Positions 23,966 to 35,559 of a stretch of 64,000 nucleotides of DNA are shown here, piece by piece. The notes under the pieces are model-generated. The model was not told the origin of the DNA. It ran no database searches and was given only the letters and a program-made list of their open reading frames with translations. The position numbers and the translations under genes were made by a program. Position 1 is the first letter of the stretch; each line of letters opens with the position of its first letter. Location: NCBI GenBank assembly GCA_963383645.1, contig OY726560.1, forward strand, positions 83,672,593 through 83,736,592, given 5' to 3'. The stretch is from Muscardinus avellanarius (lineage: Eukaryota > Chordata > Mammalia > Rodentia > Gliridae).

Positions 23966-24800
23966 TCTTTGGGTTCTTCTCCAATTTACCATGACTTCAT
24001 TTATTGTGTTCTGGATCTCTGGGAGGTGTGGTAATCTCCACCTCCACTGGTTCTTCTCTGAGTTGTATTGCAAAGTATCAGACCCAGGTTGTTAGTCACA
24101 GCTGTACCAGACTCTGAGGGTGTTGGGCTGGGGCTCTCCTTCAGGTAACTGTGACTAGGGTGTAGTAATTTCTGCCACTCCTACTCCTGCACTGTGTTGA
24201 ACTGCTAGATCTCAGACCCAGGGAATTTATCAAAGCTGGTTGAGTCTCTGAGGGTTCAATGCTGGTATTTCTCCTGTAGGGGCTGCAATTTACTACTACT
24301 TATGATTGTAGTGCACACTGGGATTGAGCTCTCACGGGTGTGGTGAATTGCTGCCACTGCTAGCAATGTGGCATCACTGCCACGCCCTTAGCTGTGAGGC
24401 TGATGTACCTCCTCTCTGCTTTTGAGCTCCACTCTGAATCTCTGGAGAACGTGATGGGCTTGGCCACTGAAAATTTTAGCCCGTCTTTGTGCTAAAAGAA
24501 CTGCTGAAGTACATCTGACTGAACTGCAACTGGTCGCTTCAGCTCCTTTGCTTTTCCTCCCTGGAGTCTGGTTCTGTGAGGCAAGATAGTGTTGGTGCAG
24601 TGGCTGCCACCATGGCAGGCCAGTTTCTTTTCTGCTTCTCTACTTGTTCTAGTCTTTTTTCTGTCCCTTGTATTTATAGTTTATATTTCTCTATTGATAG
24701 TATTTTCTGGCTGTGTAAAGCATTATTTTTGATGCTATGGAGATTGATTGTCAGTAGTACTTGTAGAAGCTACTTTATTCGGTTGCTATCTTCCCCTCCC

Positions 24801-25379
24801 TCTCAGCATTTATCTTTTATTGATAAAATTTTAATTGTATCAAAAAACATGAAATATGAATTCAGTAAATGGAAATAATATGATGTGTCCAATTGTGTCA
24901 TGTCAGAATAAAGTTAAGTGCCATAGTTTCACATGTAGGCTGTTATTTAATCTCCACAATTTTATAAGGTGGTTGTATCTCTGCTCTTATCTCACAACTA
25001 AGGATGGAGGCTGAAAAAGGCTCCTACAGTGTGCCGGGAGGGGAGCCAGCACTGCATGCCTCCTCCACATGCACTCAGACACTGTGCTACATACATCAGA
25101 CAGCTGGGGGCTAAAAAAAGAGGAGATAGAGACTAGAAGACACAAAATTTGTGTTTTATATAAGGCTGTCACCTACTTGAATCTTGGCTGAGCTTTATTT
25201 GTATAAGACCTTCCAAATTGTTATAAATCTTCCTGATTTAATGTCCACAGTATTTCATCAGCCATATTTCATTTAGAAGACTGGTTTATTCCTTAAGAGA
25301 CAGAGATACCACAATCTCCATTTGCTCTTGCGAGTGTTCTACTGTCTTGGTAGTAGAAATTGGAGGGGGGGGTGTGCTC
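24801..25379. other. Unique sequence
   Basis: No recognisable gene or repeat; short open frames only. Confidence 0.4.
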
Positions 25380-25830
25380 CCTTCCTGTGTTGGCTGGTAA
25401 GCCATGTCTGTGGCTTGTGGGGAGTTAGGCAATGTTATTAGATATAGAATGGCCTCTTGAAGAGCTCATAAATTGGTGCTTGGAATTGATATTATTGAGT
25501 CTTGAGTGTTGTCATCCAAGCAGTGGATAAATCCATTGTAATGGATTTGCCAGTGGAAGAGTGGCTGGAGGTGTCCCTGAAGGTATGCCTTGGGGATTAT
25601 TTTTGTATTCTTCTCACCCTGCTCTGTCTCTCACTTTTAGCCTCCATGATGTTAGCACAGCCCATGTGCTCTCTCCACTTCCTGTTGTCATGCCATAAGG
25701 TCTGCCATCCCTGCCTCACTGGGACTAAAATCCCAAACTTAAGAAAATAAATCTTCTTTCCTCTCAGTTATGTGGCCAGGTCTTTAGATTATGGCTGTGA
25801 GAATGTTGAGCAGAACAGTCAGGTACATTA
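25380..25830 (+). mobile_element. Probable MaLR-type LTR
   Basis: The 3' part reads like a rodent/mammal MaLR LTR: 'cctcactgggactaaaatcc', then 'agaaaataaatcttctttcc', then 'cagttatgtggccaggtc'. The 5' boundary is uncertain. Confidence 0.5.
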
Positions 25831-26741
25831 TGAGGCAGGCAGGCCCAAAGGCCACAGGACAGATGGGCCCATGGAACAACTACAATGATTGCACATGGCT
25901 TATTTAATCAATTGAAATTACACTGAGAAGCAAGAGGAAAGAGAATGGCATGTTAGCAGGGTGGGATGAGCCACATCAGAGACTATACCTGAATCTTAGG
26001 AGACTCAGTGCTCATCTGCCCTGAGACCAGATTGGTCACTAAGGGGCAGCCAAATGAAGGCCTCATGAACATTAAGTACTCATGCATATTTAGTAAGTCC
26101 TGTACATCTCTACTGTCTCTTGTTGATGTATTATATTATGAATATTTAGTAACAGGCACCTCATAAATATAGATATATTTCAAAGGGCCTTTCTTCTATT
26201 TATAGGGAGCAATTTGCTTACTACTTATCATATACATAATACATCTTGTGAATTCTGTTTATGTTTGACAAACTTTTTGCTTGCTGGCTTATTTATTTAA
26301 AAAGTGTAAAGCATTTTACCTATGCTTGATAAACCACAACTAGCCATCTTGCTGGAATTGAATATTCTCCATGAAAAATGCATGTTATTTTTTCAGGAAT
26401 TACTGTTTCTGTCTTTTAAAAATGAAAACAACTTATTTGTGTAGTGAAGGTAGTTATCAACTGTAACTAAGAAGTGAGCACTTTCAGAATTAAAATTATT
26501 ATACTAAGTATTTTAATCACTTAGAACTGTGCTGATAGGATATCTCTGGACACAGGTGACTATTGAATGATGAAACTATGACTGGTGCAAATTGTTAATG
26601 TAAAATATATAACCAATTTTAAATATTTAGTATAAAAAGCAAAATATCTTAATAATTTGTATATTGATTAAATGTTGAGATAATGCTTTGATTATATAGG
26701 AACTATAATATGTTACCTAAATAATTTTGTTTTCATGTTTT
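25831..26741. other. Unique AT-rich sequence
   Basis: No recognisable gene or repeat. Confidence 0.4.
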
Positions 26742-27535
26742 AAAAATGTGGCTGTTGGGCGACCGAGAAAAGCGGGGCTTAAGAGTCCCGCTAACAACCA
26801 ATCTCCATTACCACAAAAAGAGCGCCTTTCATAGCCAGAAAACACCATCACCAGAAAAACAAAAAAAAACCACCAGGCTCCAGAGAGAAAGCGGACTGAG
26901 AACAGAGCTCAGGGCCACAGAGGAGACACACAAGCCCGAGGACGCGGCAGCAGCGCCATACTGCTGGCGGCAGCGGCGAACTCAATGGACGGCTACAGCA
27001 AGCCAGGTGAGCCGCTGCGGAACAGCCAGGCGGGATCTTTTGGCGCAGACAGCATTTAAAGCTCCCAGTGGCTGAGCTCAGCACACGCTGCAGGGATTCA
27101 GAGTGGAAATCAAAACCAGAGAAGAAAAAATACGCCAGCCTCATGGCCGAGGGCGTGGCAGAGGCGCCATATTGCCACCGGCGGCGGCAGCAGCAGTGAA
27201 TTCACCGAGTCCAGTACAGCTACATCTGCGTACTCAAGAACAGTGAGTCAAATTGCGGGCCACAGAGGAGAAATCGCAGTATTGGGCCTCCTGGGACTTG
27301 ACCCAGTGAGGGAGTGGTGGTGGCAGAGATATCACACCATAGGAGAACGTGCAACCTGGCACCCCCCATAGTTTAAAGCAGCCTCTATCGACTCCCTGGG
27401 TCGGAGACTCTGTGATACAACCCAGTAAAGGAGTAGTGGGGTCTGAGATAATACAGACTCGAGATCCAGAGCACCTTAAGTGAAGCCATAGTGACCCAAG
27501 GGAAGAACCCAGAGAAGGCACAAACCTCGGAAATC

Positions 27536-28453
27536 ATGGGAAAGAGGAATAACACTGAAGTAATGAATGTGCACAACCCCACAACATCAGAACCTGATAA
27601 AACAGAAAATCAGAGATTTCTAGAAGATCAAATCAGGAAAATAACTGTAGAAATAATAGAGGTGCTTCGAAAAGAACTCAGAGAGAGCCAAAAAGAGATA
27701 AAGGATGCAATTAATGAAGTAAAGGCCTCAATTCAAAGCACAAACAACCGATTAGACCACATGGAGAACAGAATCTCGCTCTTAGAAGATGAGCAATCCA
27801 AAAATGAATGCATAGTTTCTAATCTAGAAAAAAATATCCAACAGCAGGAATCTGACATTGAAGAAATATGGGCCCATCTTAAGAGAGCTAATCTAAGAAT
27901 AATTGGAATAGAGGAGGGAAAAGAAAGTGATACCAAAGGGATCAACAATCTCTTCAAGGAAGTAATAGCAGAAAATTTTCCAAATATAGAGCAAGAGGTT
28001 GATACACAGATCTAGGAAACTTATAGAACTCCCTTTAGACAGGATCGGAGAAGAGGATCCCCACGCCATATAATTGTCAAAATGACCAATGTGGAAGCCA
28101 AGCAGAGAATCTTAAAGGCAACAAAAACAAAGGGCCAACTGACATTCAGAGGCAAACCAATTAGAATCACTCCAGACTTCCCAAACCAAGTCATGAGAGC
28201 CAGAAGGGCTTGGAGTAACATATTCCAAACTCTGAAAGAAAACAACTTCCAGCCAAAAATTTCCTATCCAGCAAAACTTTCTATCAAATTAGATGGAGAA
28301 ATAAGAAGCTTCCATGACAAACAGAAACTGAAGGAATTTATGTCTTCAAAACCAGCGCTAGAGAAAATACTCAAAAAGATTAACTACAAAGAAGAAATAG
28401 GTAACACTCACCAGAACCAGAGAAACAAGAGTTTCCATCCAACAGACAACTAA
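27536..28453 (+). pseudogene. L1 ORF1p, single nonsense mutation (copy C)
   Basis: 305-codon frame from ATG 27536 (MGKRNNTEVM). It is full length and in frame except for a TAG at 28013-28015, where copies D and E read CAG (Gln, in 'DTQIQET'). The coiled coil spans about residues 40-130, the RRM about 135-220 ('LRIIGIEEGKE'), and the C-terminal domain follows ('FRGKPIRITPDF', 'NFQPKISYPAKLS'). The truncated product would lack the C-terminal domain and part of the RRM. Confidence 0.85.
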
Positions 28454-28544
28454 GATTGGTTATCTGTGGAGATTCATTATTTATGTTAGCCTTTTACCTA
28501 TCTCTAAGTTGTATTGTTTACCTTTATTGTTGTTAATTTTTAGG

Positions 28545-29160
28545 ATTTCTAGTTGGAATATTAATATACCTTCAGATATAGCATTTGGAAATATTTTATC
28601 CAATTCTATTAGTAACTTTTAACTCTGTTTACATTGTCTTTGGATATACAATATTTTCTTTTATTTTTTAGGGAGTTTGTATATTCTTCTGTTGCCTGTG
28701 CCATTGAAATCATATCCAAGAAATCACTGCCAATTTCAATGTTGTGAGGTTTTATGACCCAGATTTTCTCCTAAAAGTTTATAGTCTTAAGATTTATATT
28801 TAGGTCTTTTATCTATTTTGAGTTAATACTTGTATATGGGATTAGGTAAAGGTCCAATTTTATTCTTTTCCATGTAATTATTATTTTTCAACAATATTTA
28901 GTTAAAAGATTATTATTTCCACCACCAAATGTTCGTGGAAACCTTGTCAAAAATAACTTGACAATATAGGGAAGAATTTAGCTCTAGGCTTTTATTTAAC
29001 TCCAATGGTCTATATATCTGCCTTTAGAACAGTACTACACTGTTTCAATTATTGTAGCTTTATATGGTTTGAAATCAGAAAATATATATCTGCTAGCTTT
29101 GTTCTTTTTCAAGATCATTTTGGGTATCTAGAATTCATATTCCATATTAGGATAGATTTT
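28545..29160 (-). other. Inverted L1 ORF2 segment within copy C
   Basis: On the minus strand it reads as L1 ORF2 C-terminal sequence from 'aagaacaaagctagcagata' through 'acaataattgaaacagtgta' and 'ggacctttacctaatcccat' to 'agaattggataaaatatttc'. Confidence 0.82.
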
Positions 29161-29550
29161 TTTCTGAAAAATAAATATATAAATATATGATAGTTTCACC
29201 TAAAAAAACAGAAAAAAATATGCTCTAGTAAGAAAGAAAGCAAAAAGAAATATTGAAATGCTATCTTTAAATCATCAAACACTTGGTATCAGACAAATGA
29301 AACTGTTATGTGAGATTATCATTTGTAATTTTGGATAAATTGCTATAATATTAGATGTCAACCACTAAGCCAAGCATGGGAAGGAGGGATGGGGAGAGAA
29401 TGGGGTGGGGATCGGGTGGGGGCTGACTGGGCGATGTGTGCATGTATGCCTACAAAAGTTTGTATCCCACTATGATATATGAATACAGTGCACCAATAAA
29501 ATAAAATTAAAAAAAAAATAAAAAAAAATAAAAATAAAAATGTGGCTGTT

Positions 29551-30160
29551 AGGAAAGTAAATTACATATGTTGTTTGTGTTGTATTCTTACTATAAAGTG
29601 ATCACCTATGAGTAGTACATTTAATTTTTTATTAGGTGTTTAAATAGTCCCATTAAAAAGGATAAAATTCTTCTAGCCTGCATTTTCAACCCTTCTTTGC
29701 TTAGTGAAACAGTTAAAATCTTTAAAGATGGACATTCTTGAGTTAGAAATCAGGTACACATTTTTTTTTTTTTAGATCCTGAGCCTTATCTGCTAAACGC
29801 TCTGCACTCCCACTTATTTCAAATCCACTTTTGTTTGTTTTTGCCCCCTCTCTAGCTTTGAAAATGTGGGCTTACTTCATATAGATAAAACTTAAGTGCC
29901 TTCTTTTGTAGTGTTCAGTAATACATATATGTTATATCACCAGTCCTCTACTTGATTTATCTTTTTTATGCTCTCAAAGAAAATAAGAAAAGGAGTTCTG
30001 GCTTCAATCCTAGCTAAAATAAATGGCTGATTATGCTTTACCTGCATTTAGAATGGGCATCCAGTGAGGTTAACTGATGATTCTTTTCAATTGTTCTTGA
30101 ATGCCTTTTTCATTGTAGGCATTATCTTAAGAAGGGCAAAAAAAAAAAAAAAAAAAAGAA
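29551..30160. other. Unique sequence
   Basis: No recognisable gene or repeat apart from short T and A runs. Confidence 0.4.
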
Positions 30161-30164
30161 ATTA

Positions 30165-30372
30165 AAATCGCCAGGCATGGTGGTACACGCTTGTAATCCC
30201 TGCGCTTGGGAGGTGGAGACAGGAGGATCACGTAGGTTCGAAGCTAGCCTCACTGGCTTAAGAGACCCTGTTTCCAAAAAAATATACATAAAATAGGTCT
30301 GGGAGTGTAGCCTGGAGGTAGAAAGGTTTCCAGGAACCCCAGTACCACCAAAAAAAAAAGAAAGAAAGAAAA
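30165..30372 (+). mobile_element. B1-dID-type SINE, younger subtype
   Basis: The left half has CG-rich 'cttgtaatccctgcgcttgg' and 'aggatcacgtaggttcgaag'. The right half has 'aggtctgggagtgtagcctg' and 'ccaggaaccccagtacca'. The tail is (AAAG)-rich. This subtype recurs at 37369, 40925, 55375 and 56969. Confidence 0.9.
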
Positions 30373-30374
30373 GA

Positions 30375-33040
30375 AAAAAAATTTAATATCTACCCAGTGA
30401 TGAGCCAATTTGGGAACGATATAACCTAGAATAGAAGAGGCTGGTCCTAAGATTTATGTCAATATAATTTGGCATTAGGATTCTGCTTTTGTTGGTCTCT
30501 TAGAAGATACAGGGAGCATTGCCAATTAAATCTATGAGGCTATTCCAAACTTGATAAGGAAGGAATAATATGGAGGGTATGGGCCTTTGAAATGTGACAC
30601 TCTGCCCGTTTTCCTCACTATGCAAGCAGTTGTCTTCAATCCTTCTATTGCAGAAGGCTAACCTTTTTTTTTTTTTTTTTGAAAATAAGGACTGGCATTC
30701 CCAGGAGTGGTAGGATGCAGGAGCTGTAGGAGATGGTAGACCAACTGTTGAATGCTTGCAGTTTGACTTTCAGTTTTCAGGACTGAGTTATTTCTACAAT
30801 ATACAGTAGGGGAGGTAAGAGGAAGTACATATAGAATACTTATATTTATCAAGGAAATCAGGTTTGAAGACATTCACAAGCCTGAACTCATAGGAGCTAT
30901 CCAGCTCTGTGATTTTTGCTGTATGTATCTAAGAGCTAAAGGAATCATGTCAAAATTATGTTAAACTCTAGTGCAAAAAATGTTTACAGTAAATATCAAT
31001 GATAGCTCACAACTGATTCAGACAGTTCTACTCAGAGCTCTGAGTAATAGGAACCAAACTTAAATTTTGTCTATGCTTGTGTACAACCAATGCCCATTTC
31101 CTAAGGTGGATCAGGAGGCGGCTCGTGGAAGCCACTTGGACACACGCAGGCATGATGGTCTGGTCCCCTATTGCTTCTGTCTCCAATCTTGGCTGCCACC
31201 TAGAGGAACTAGGTATTTGGGAATACTGACATAGAGGAAGAGGACTTGGGGATCTGAGGAGGTCAAATGTGGGGAGGGGCTATTTTCAGCAAGGCTTGGG
31301 CAAAGGGCTGCTGAGCATGTTTGCCATAAACAGGGTGGGCATCCCACCTGAGGAACAAGGAGCCTCAGAAAGAAGCTGTCTGAACAGGAAGAAGCTGTCA
31401 GCAGCAAATGGGAGAAACTGTGTGGCATCTGGTAACATTTGAAATCTGCCATGATTCCTCCTCCAAAACCTTTATAGACCTTTTCAAATGAAGATTTATT
31501 CCATTTCTAAAAGCCACATGGAGCCTTCTAAGGGACTGCAGTGGCAATGAGGTGGACGTCTGTCTCTTTACCCAAGCCTTCATGTTACCCTCTGACGATG
31601 CACTTTTTCTCCTAATCATGTCTTTTTTTCTACCCTTTTCCTTCTGTGCTGTATAAACCTCTGTGCCTTTCATTTTAAAAGGACATTGAACTGCCCAATG
31701 TTTAAACCCTCCTCTGTAAACCAAAAGCCTGGCTGGGAAGTTTGAGTTGAGAGAAGACAGAAAGTCAGTCCATTTCTTCTTTGTGCTTAGTGTCTTGAAG
31801 ATAAAACAATCGAGGATGACTAACACAATCTTTTCCAGTTATAGAGCATATATCTCACAGCTTTAGTCATTAATGCTAAATGAAAACGAGGGCTAAATAG
31901 ATATTTTTAGCCATAATTCTATTATAGAGTTCCTCAGGGATATACATTATATTTTAATAGAGCAATAACTTAGGGGAATTTTGTTATTGCAGTGAATTTT
32001 GGCATAGTATTATTGCTTTAGAGAAAATTCAGTTCTAAAAATCTCATTTCCCTTTCACATATCTGAAAATATGTTTAGACTTACCACTTTTATTCTCAAG
32101 AGTTGGCTATCAACTTTTAATTATTACCATTATTAGCTTTTTCTCCCCAAACTCGTCCTTTATGTGCACCTCGGTGTCTGTTCTTGAACTCTCCAGGCCT
32201 TGAAAGTGATTTTGAGCACTATTTCAGACTACAGTGGCAAGCTGGTCCCTTTCCAGTGATGCTGGCTTGCTATTGAGTTTCCCAGTTCTCATTTGTCCCA
32301 TCACTTCAGGTGGTTTCCAGCTGTGTTGTCATCATCTCTGGCCATGCATGGTGTCACTGTCTCTGCTTGTTACTGGAAATTTCTCTGGTCAGTTTCATCC
32401 TTGCCCCAAATGTGCGGATGACCCTGTCCCCTAGGCCACAAAATGGCAAAGAAACACAAAGCTGGTGTGCATGTTTGGAGGAGACAGAGCAGAATCATAA
32501 CTCAGAACAGGACACAGCACCTATCTGTTCTTGGTTGCCCTTACCTGCAGAGTCCTCACTGCCACCTGCCCTTGCCAGTCTCCTGCTGTGGTGCTCATTT
32601 GCATCTTATGGGCTCAGATGGAAGGGAGGTTGGGGGTAGGGAGGGGCAGTGTGCCTCCTGACTTCTCTTTCCTCTCCACAGAACATCAGAACCCAAAATT
32701 TACTGACTAAAGTCTATGAAAGCCTCCAATCCCCTACCTTATAATTGTCCCTGTAGTAATACATCTGATCCACCACAGAGGGAACTTTTTCTATATTTAA
32801 TCATAATATAATAGAATATTGTTGGACATATCTGTATTGAATAACATCACTAAAATTCAAGATAAGCTTCTACCCATATTAGCAAAACTGATCATAAAAG
32901 TGGTCTGTTCTAGGACAAAGATAAAGTCACTCTAGGAATAAATTCATCCTGTAGTCTGAATGCATAAATGTGTAGAGTTTTGAAAATACCACACATTGGG
33001 TGTTTACCTAACTCTGTGTGTGCTAGAGGTATGTGTTTTC
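30375..33040. other. Unique sequence, no gene recognised
   Basis: Contains a T-run at 30664-30680. Open frames up to about 140 codons on the minus strand near 31400-31830 and two overlapping plus frames at 32230-32660 resemble no known protein. Confidence 0.4.
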
Positions 33041-33044
33041 TGTG

Positions 33045-33046
<2 letters not shown>

Positions 33047-33086
<40 letters not shown>

Positions 33087-33108
33087 ATGTGCACACACAC
33101 ACACACAC
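33047..33108. repeat. (GT)n-CATGTG-(CA)n palindromic microsatellite
   Basis: A GT run followed by 'gcatgtgc' and a CA run. The two arms are complementary and could fold into a hairpin. Confidence 0.95.
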
Positions 33109-33347
33109 AGTAAGGACATCCTTTTACTAGTAGACTTCTTTGATTGCAGAATGTCAAGATGCATGAATAATTGTGAATTGCATTCTTTGCACATACCAAG
33201 GAGTGTGGCATAAACTACAAGTCACTTGGGGTCAAAACTTAAATAGTTGGCATTAAAGTTAGTTCAGTAGTGGTTAAACAATTACACTTAATGACAGAAA
33301 TAACCAAAAGAACTAGAAATGATCTAGGAAGATGGCTATGATCAACA

Positions 33348-33435
33348 TGTGGTGGAGATCCTGGGGATTGAATTTAGAGGCATTGTACCCCTGAACTACA
33401 GTCCCTCTCCCTTTTCTTTTTGAAATAGTTTCAAA
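33348..33435 (-). mobile_element. ID-like SINE fragment
   Basis: Reversed ID arm ('cctggggattgaatttagag', 'ccctgaactacagtccc') with a short piece of the B1 arm. Confidence 0.65.
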
Positions 33436-33763
33436 AATGTGAGCCCAATAGGCCTTTCCTGATTGTAAATTGATTATTTCAGATAATCGTTATGACAAGG
33501 CTGGCTAACATGTTACCTCTCAGGGCACTTGGCCCTTGGTTTTTTTCAGTGGCATACTTCAGGTGTGCTTTCTCATGTCACCAGCTGGTGACCTTTTCAA
33601 GTTTCACTGAACCTTTAATCTTTCATTTGATAAGCATAGTTTTCTTTGGCTTAATGACTTTTTGAGCCAGTTTCAGAATTCTATTTTATTGTATTTCTGG
33701 AATATTTGATGACTTTGTCTCGGGGGGAAATATAAGTCTTGGTCAATGTCAAAATTCTATTTC

Positions 33764-33967
33764 TACCAGGCGTGGTGGTGCACACTTGTAAACCTAGTAC
33801 TGGGGAGGCTGATACAGGAGAGTAGCAGGTTTGTGGCCAGCCTCAGAAACTCAATGAGGACCTTTACAACTTAGTGAGACTTTGCTTCCAAATAAAAAAT
33901 AAAATATTACTGGGGGTTTATCTCAAAGGTAGAATGCCCTTGGGTTCAATCTCCAGTAAAAAAAAAG
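33764..33967 (+). mobile_element. B1-dID-type SINE
   Basis: 'caggcgtggtggtgcacact', 'ggccagcctcagaaactcaa' (B1 half), then 'gggggtttatctcaaaggta' and 'gggttcaatctccagta' (ID half), A-tail. 33968-34363 is unique. Confidence 0.87.
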
Positions 33968-34363
33968 TATATTTCATTAGTTTTGCAAAGGTTTACTTTT
34001 CCTGGATTACTACCAAACCTCATCTTTTTCATGAACATTCTAAAAGTTGACTTTGTTTTGGAGGCCACTGCATAGAGAGCCCCAGTTCCTTTTCGGATGA
34101 GTGGTTGATTCTTTGTGATTCATAGGAGCAGTGGGCCTGGCTGTCCACCCACTGAGTGAGTCCTCCCTATCAATGCATCCAGTCATATCTTAACTAAAAT
34201 GATGGGTTCTTCATTTTTTTGATGCTCCAGAAATTTTGTTCAGAGTTGTCACTGCAAACTTTTCAAAAGTAAAAATTGTTGAGTTTTTTTCATAAAATTT
34301 TTGTGAGAATACTAGTATAATTTCCCAAAGCTTTTAGAAAGTAGAACCCAGAGGATATATAGA

Positions 34364-34603
34364 GTGAACATCCTAATTTGGAAATCCCAAATCTGAAATC
34401 CTTCCAAAACTAGAAACTTTCTGAGCACTGTTGTGACATCACAAGTGGAAAGTTCCACACTAAGACACACAACTCAATTTCATGTTTAGGCTTGGCCACT
34501 TCCCAGGTATCTCATTATGAATGTGCAAATTTCCCAGATCCAAATATCTGCAATCCAAACCAGTTTTGGTCCAAAGCATTTTAGATAAGGTGGGCACTCA
34601 ATC
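34364..34603 (+). mobile_element. Non-autonomous DNA transposon relic (Tigger-like, family uncertain)
   Basis: The text matches a remembered mammal-wide MITE: 'ctgaaatccttccaaaacta', 'gtgacatcacaagtggaaag', 'aggtatctcattatgaatgt', 'agcattttagataaggtggg'. Inverted-repeat-like ends. Name not asserted. Confidence 0.6.
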
Positions 34604-34606
34604 ACT

Positions 34607-34610
<4 letters not shown>

Positions 34611-34664
<54 letters not shown>
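34611..34664. repeat. (CT)n microsatellite
   Basis: 27 CT units. A short C-run and CA run follow. Confidence 0.97.
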
Positions 34665-34667
<3 letters not shown>

Positions 34668-34693
34668 AAATACTCCCCCCCCCACACACACAC

Positions 34694-35067
34694 ATCGCGT
34701 CCCAAGGCTCCATCCTGCAGAGCCCCGGGAAAGAACACACAAACGCCGAGTCTGTTGATGATGCTTCCTCTTTAATGCTTCCCCCTCAATTCGCACAGCA
34801 GGCAAATATATATCAGTCTCATAACTCCTCCCTCATCACTCCACCAACCCCAAGCTTCCCACAGCTAGGGCATGCACATTTCTAACCCTCTCATAGGCGG
34901 GCTGGTGGTAGTACGAGGCGCTGCATCACTGATCATCCATAGGGCGCCTGATAGGGCTCACTGCGCAGGCTCAGGGCACCGCCAGCCTCGTGAGCCTCGT
35001 GACTTGGCAACATGCCTAGGCGCCATCTTGAGCCACTGCCCCATCCCGGTCTAGCCGAGCGAGCCGC

Positions 35068-35071
<4 letters not shown>
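34694..35071 (-). mobile_element. Solo LTR, class II (IAP-like) endogenous retrovirus
   Basis: On the minus strand it begins TGTCGCGGCTCG and ends near '...GGGACGCGAT', giving imperfect terminal inverted repeats. It is CpG-rich with an ATTAAA signal (plus 34771-34776) followed by 'catcatcaacagactcggcg', the U3-R-U5 layout of IAP-like LTRs. CA-repeat sequence lies on both sides, so the target duplication is hidden in the microsatellite. No internal viral genes are present. Confidence 0.62.

Positions 35072-35102
<31 letters not shown>
35072..35102. repeat. (CA)n microsatellite
   Basis: The CA run continues the target sequence flanking the solo LTR. Confidence 0.95.
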
Positions 35103-35104
<2 letters not shown>

Positions 35105-35191
35105 ATGAAAACAGAAGCTGTTTCCTGTTCTGATCATGAAAGTGGTCCCTCTCAGGAAAAAGCTTATGTATATGTTATATACCTTATTATG

Positions 35192-35199
35192 GTATGTGT

Positions 35200-35269
<70 letters not shown>
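35192..35269. repeat. (GT)n microsatellite
   Basis: GT run with 'tat' and 'gcat' interruptions. All long open frames across here are low-complexity artefacts. 35270-35559 is unique. Confidence 0.95.
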
Positions 35270-35270
<1 letters not shown>

Positions 35271-35559
35271 GAGGGATGGAAGGAGGGTGGGAAGGGAAGG
35301 AGAGAGAGGGAACATGAGCTGGTAAGTGTAAATATGAAATGCAGAACTCTGGCAAGTACTGAGGTTGTGGTCTTGAGGCTGAAGGCTGGGAACTCAGGAT
35401 GATTTTCTGTATTGCAGTCAGAAGGCATAATTTCTTCTTGCTCAGAAGTCCTTCATCTTTGTTGTCAATGTCTTCTTCTTCAACTGATTGGATGAGGCCC
35501 AGTAACATTATAGAGGGTAATGTACTTTCCTGAAACTCCACTGACTTAAATATTGTGTC

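Larger units (their letters stand above)
21975..24800 (-). mobile_element. Older L1, 5' part only
   Basis: Minus strand, right to left: a 5'UTR from about 24800 ('ggaagatagcaaccgaataa'), ORF1 pieces at about 22140-22980 ('FRGKPIRITPDFPKQVM' at 22185-22433), and the first tens of codons of ORF2, ending at 21975 where the younger L1's 5' end begins. It is more diverged than the neighbouring L1. The rest of its ORF2 is absent. Confidence 0.8.
26757..29535 (+). mobile_element. ORF1-only half-L1, copy C
   Basis: Flanked by a perfect 15-bp direct repeat, aaaaatgtggctgtt, at 26742-26756 and 29536-29550; the site (TTT/AAAAA) fits L1 endonuclease. The 5' end starts at 'ggcgaccgagaaaagcgg', so about 15-20 bp including the YY1-type motif are missing. 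It then has a GC-rich 5'UTR, ORF1 (27536-28453), an antisense ORF2 block, an L1 3' end ('gtgcaccaataaaataaaat') and an A-rich tail. No ORF2 in sense. Very close in sequence to copies D and E. Confidence 0.92.

Noticed and set aside
27491..27535. Start of ORF1 at the upstream GTG (320 codons)
   Set aside because: ATG 45 bp downstream gives MGKRNN, matching the known ORF1p start; GTG initiation is not expected here.
31398..31826. 142-codon minus-strand frame
   Set aside because: No recognised domain, splice context or start environment. Kept only as a note within unique sequence.
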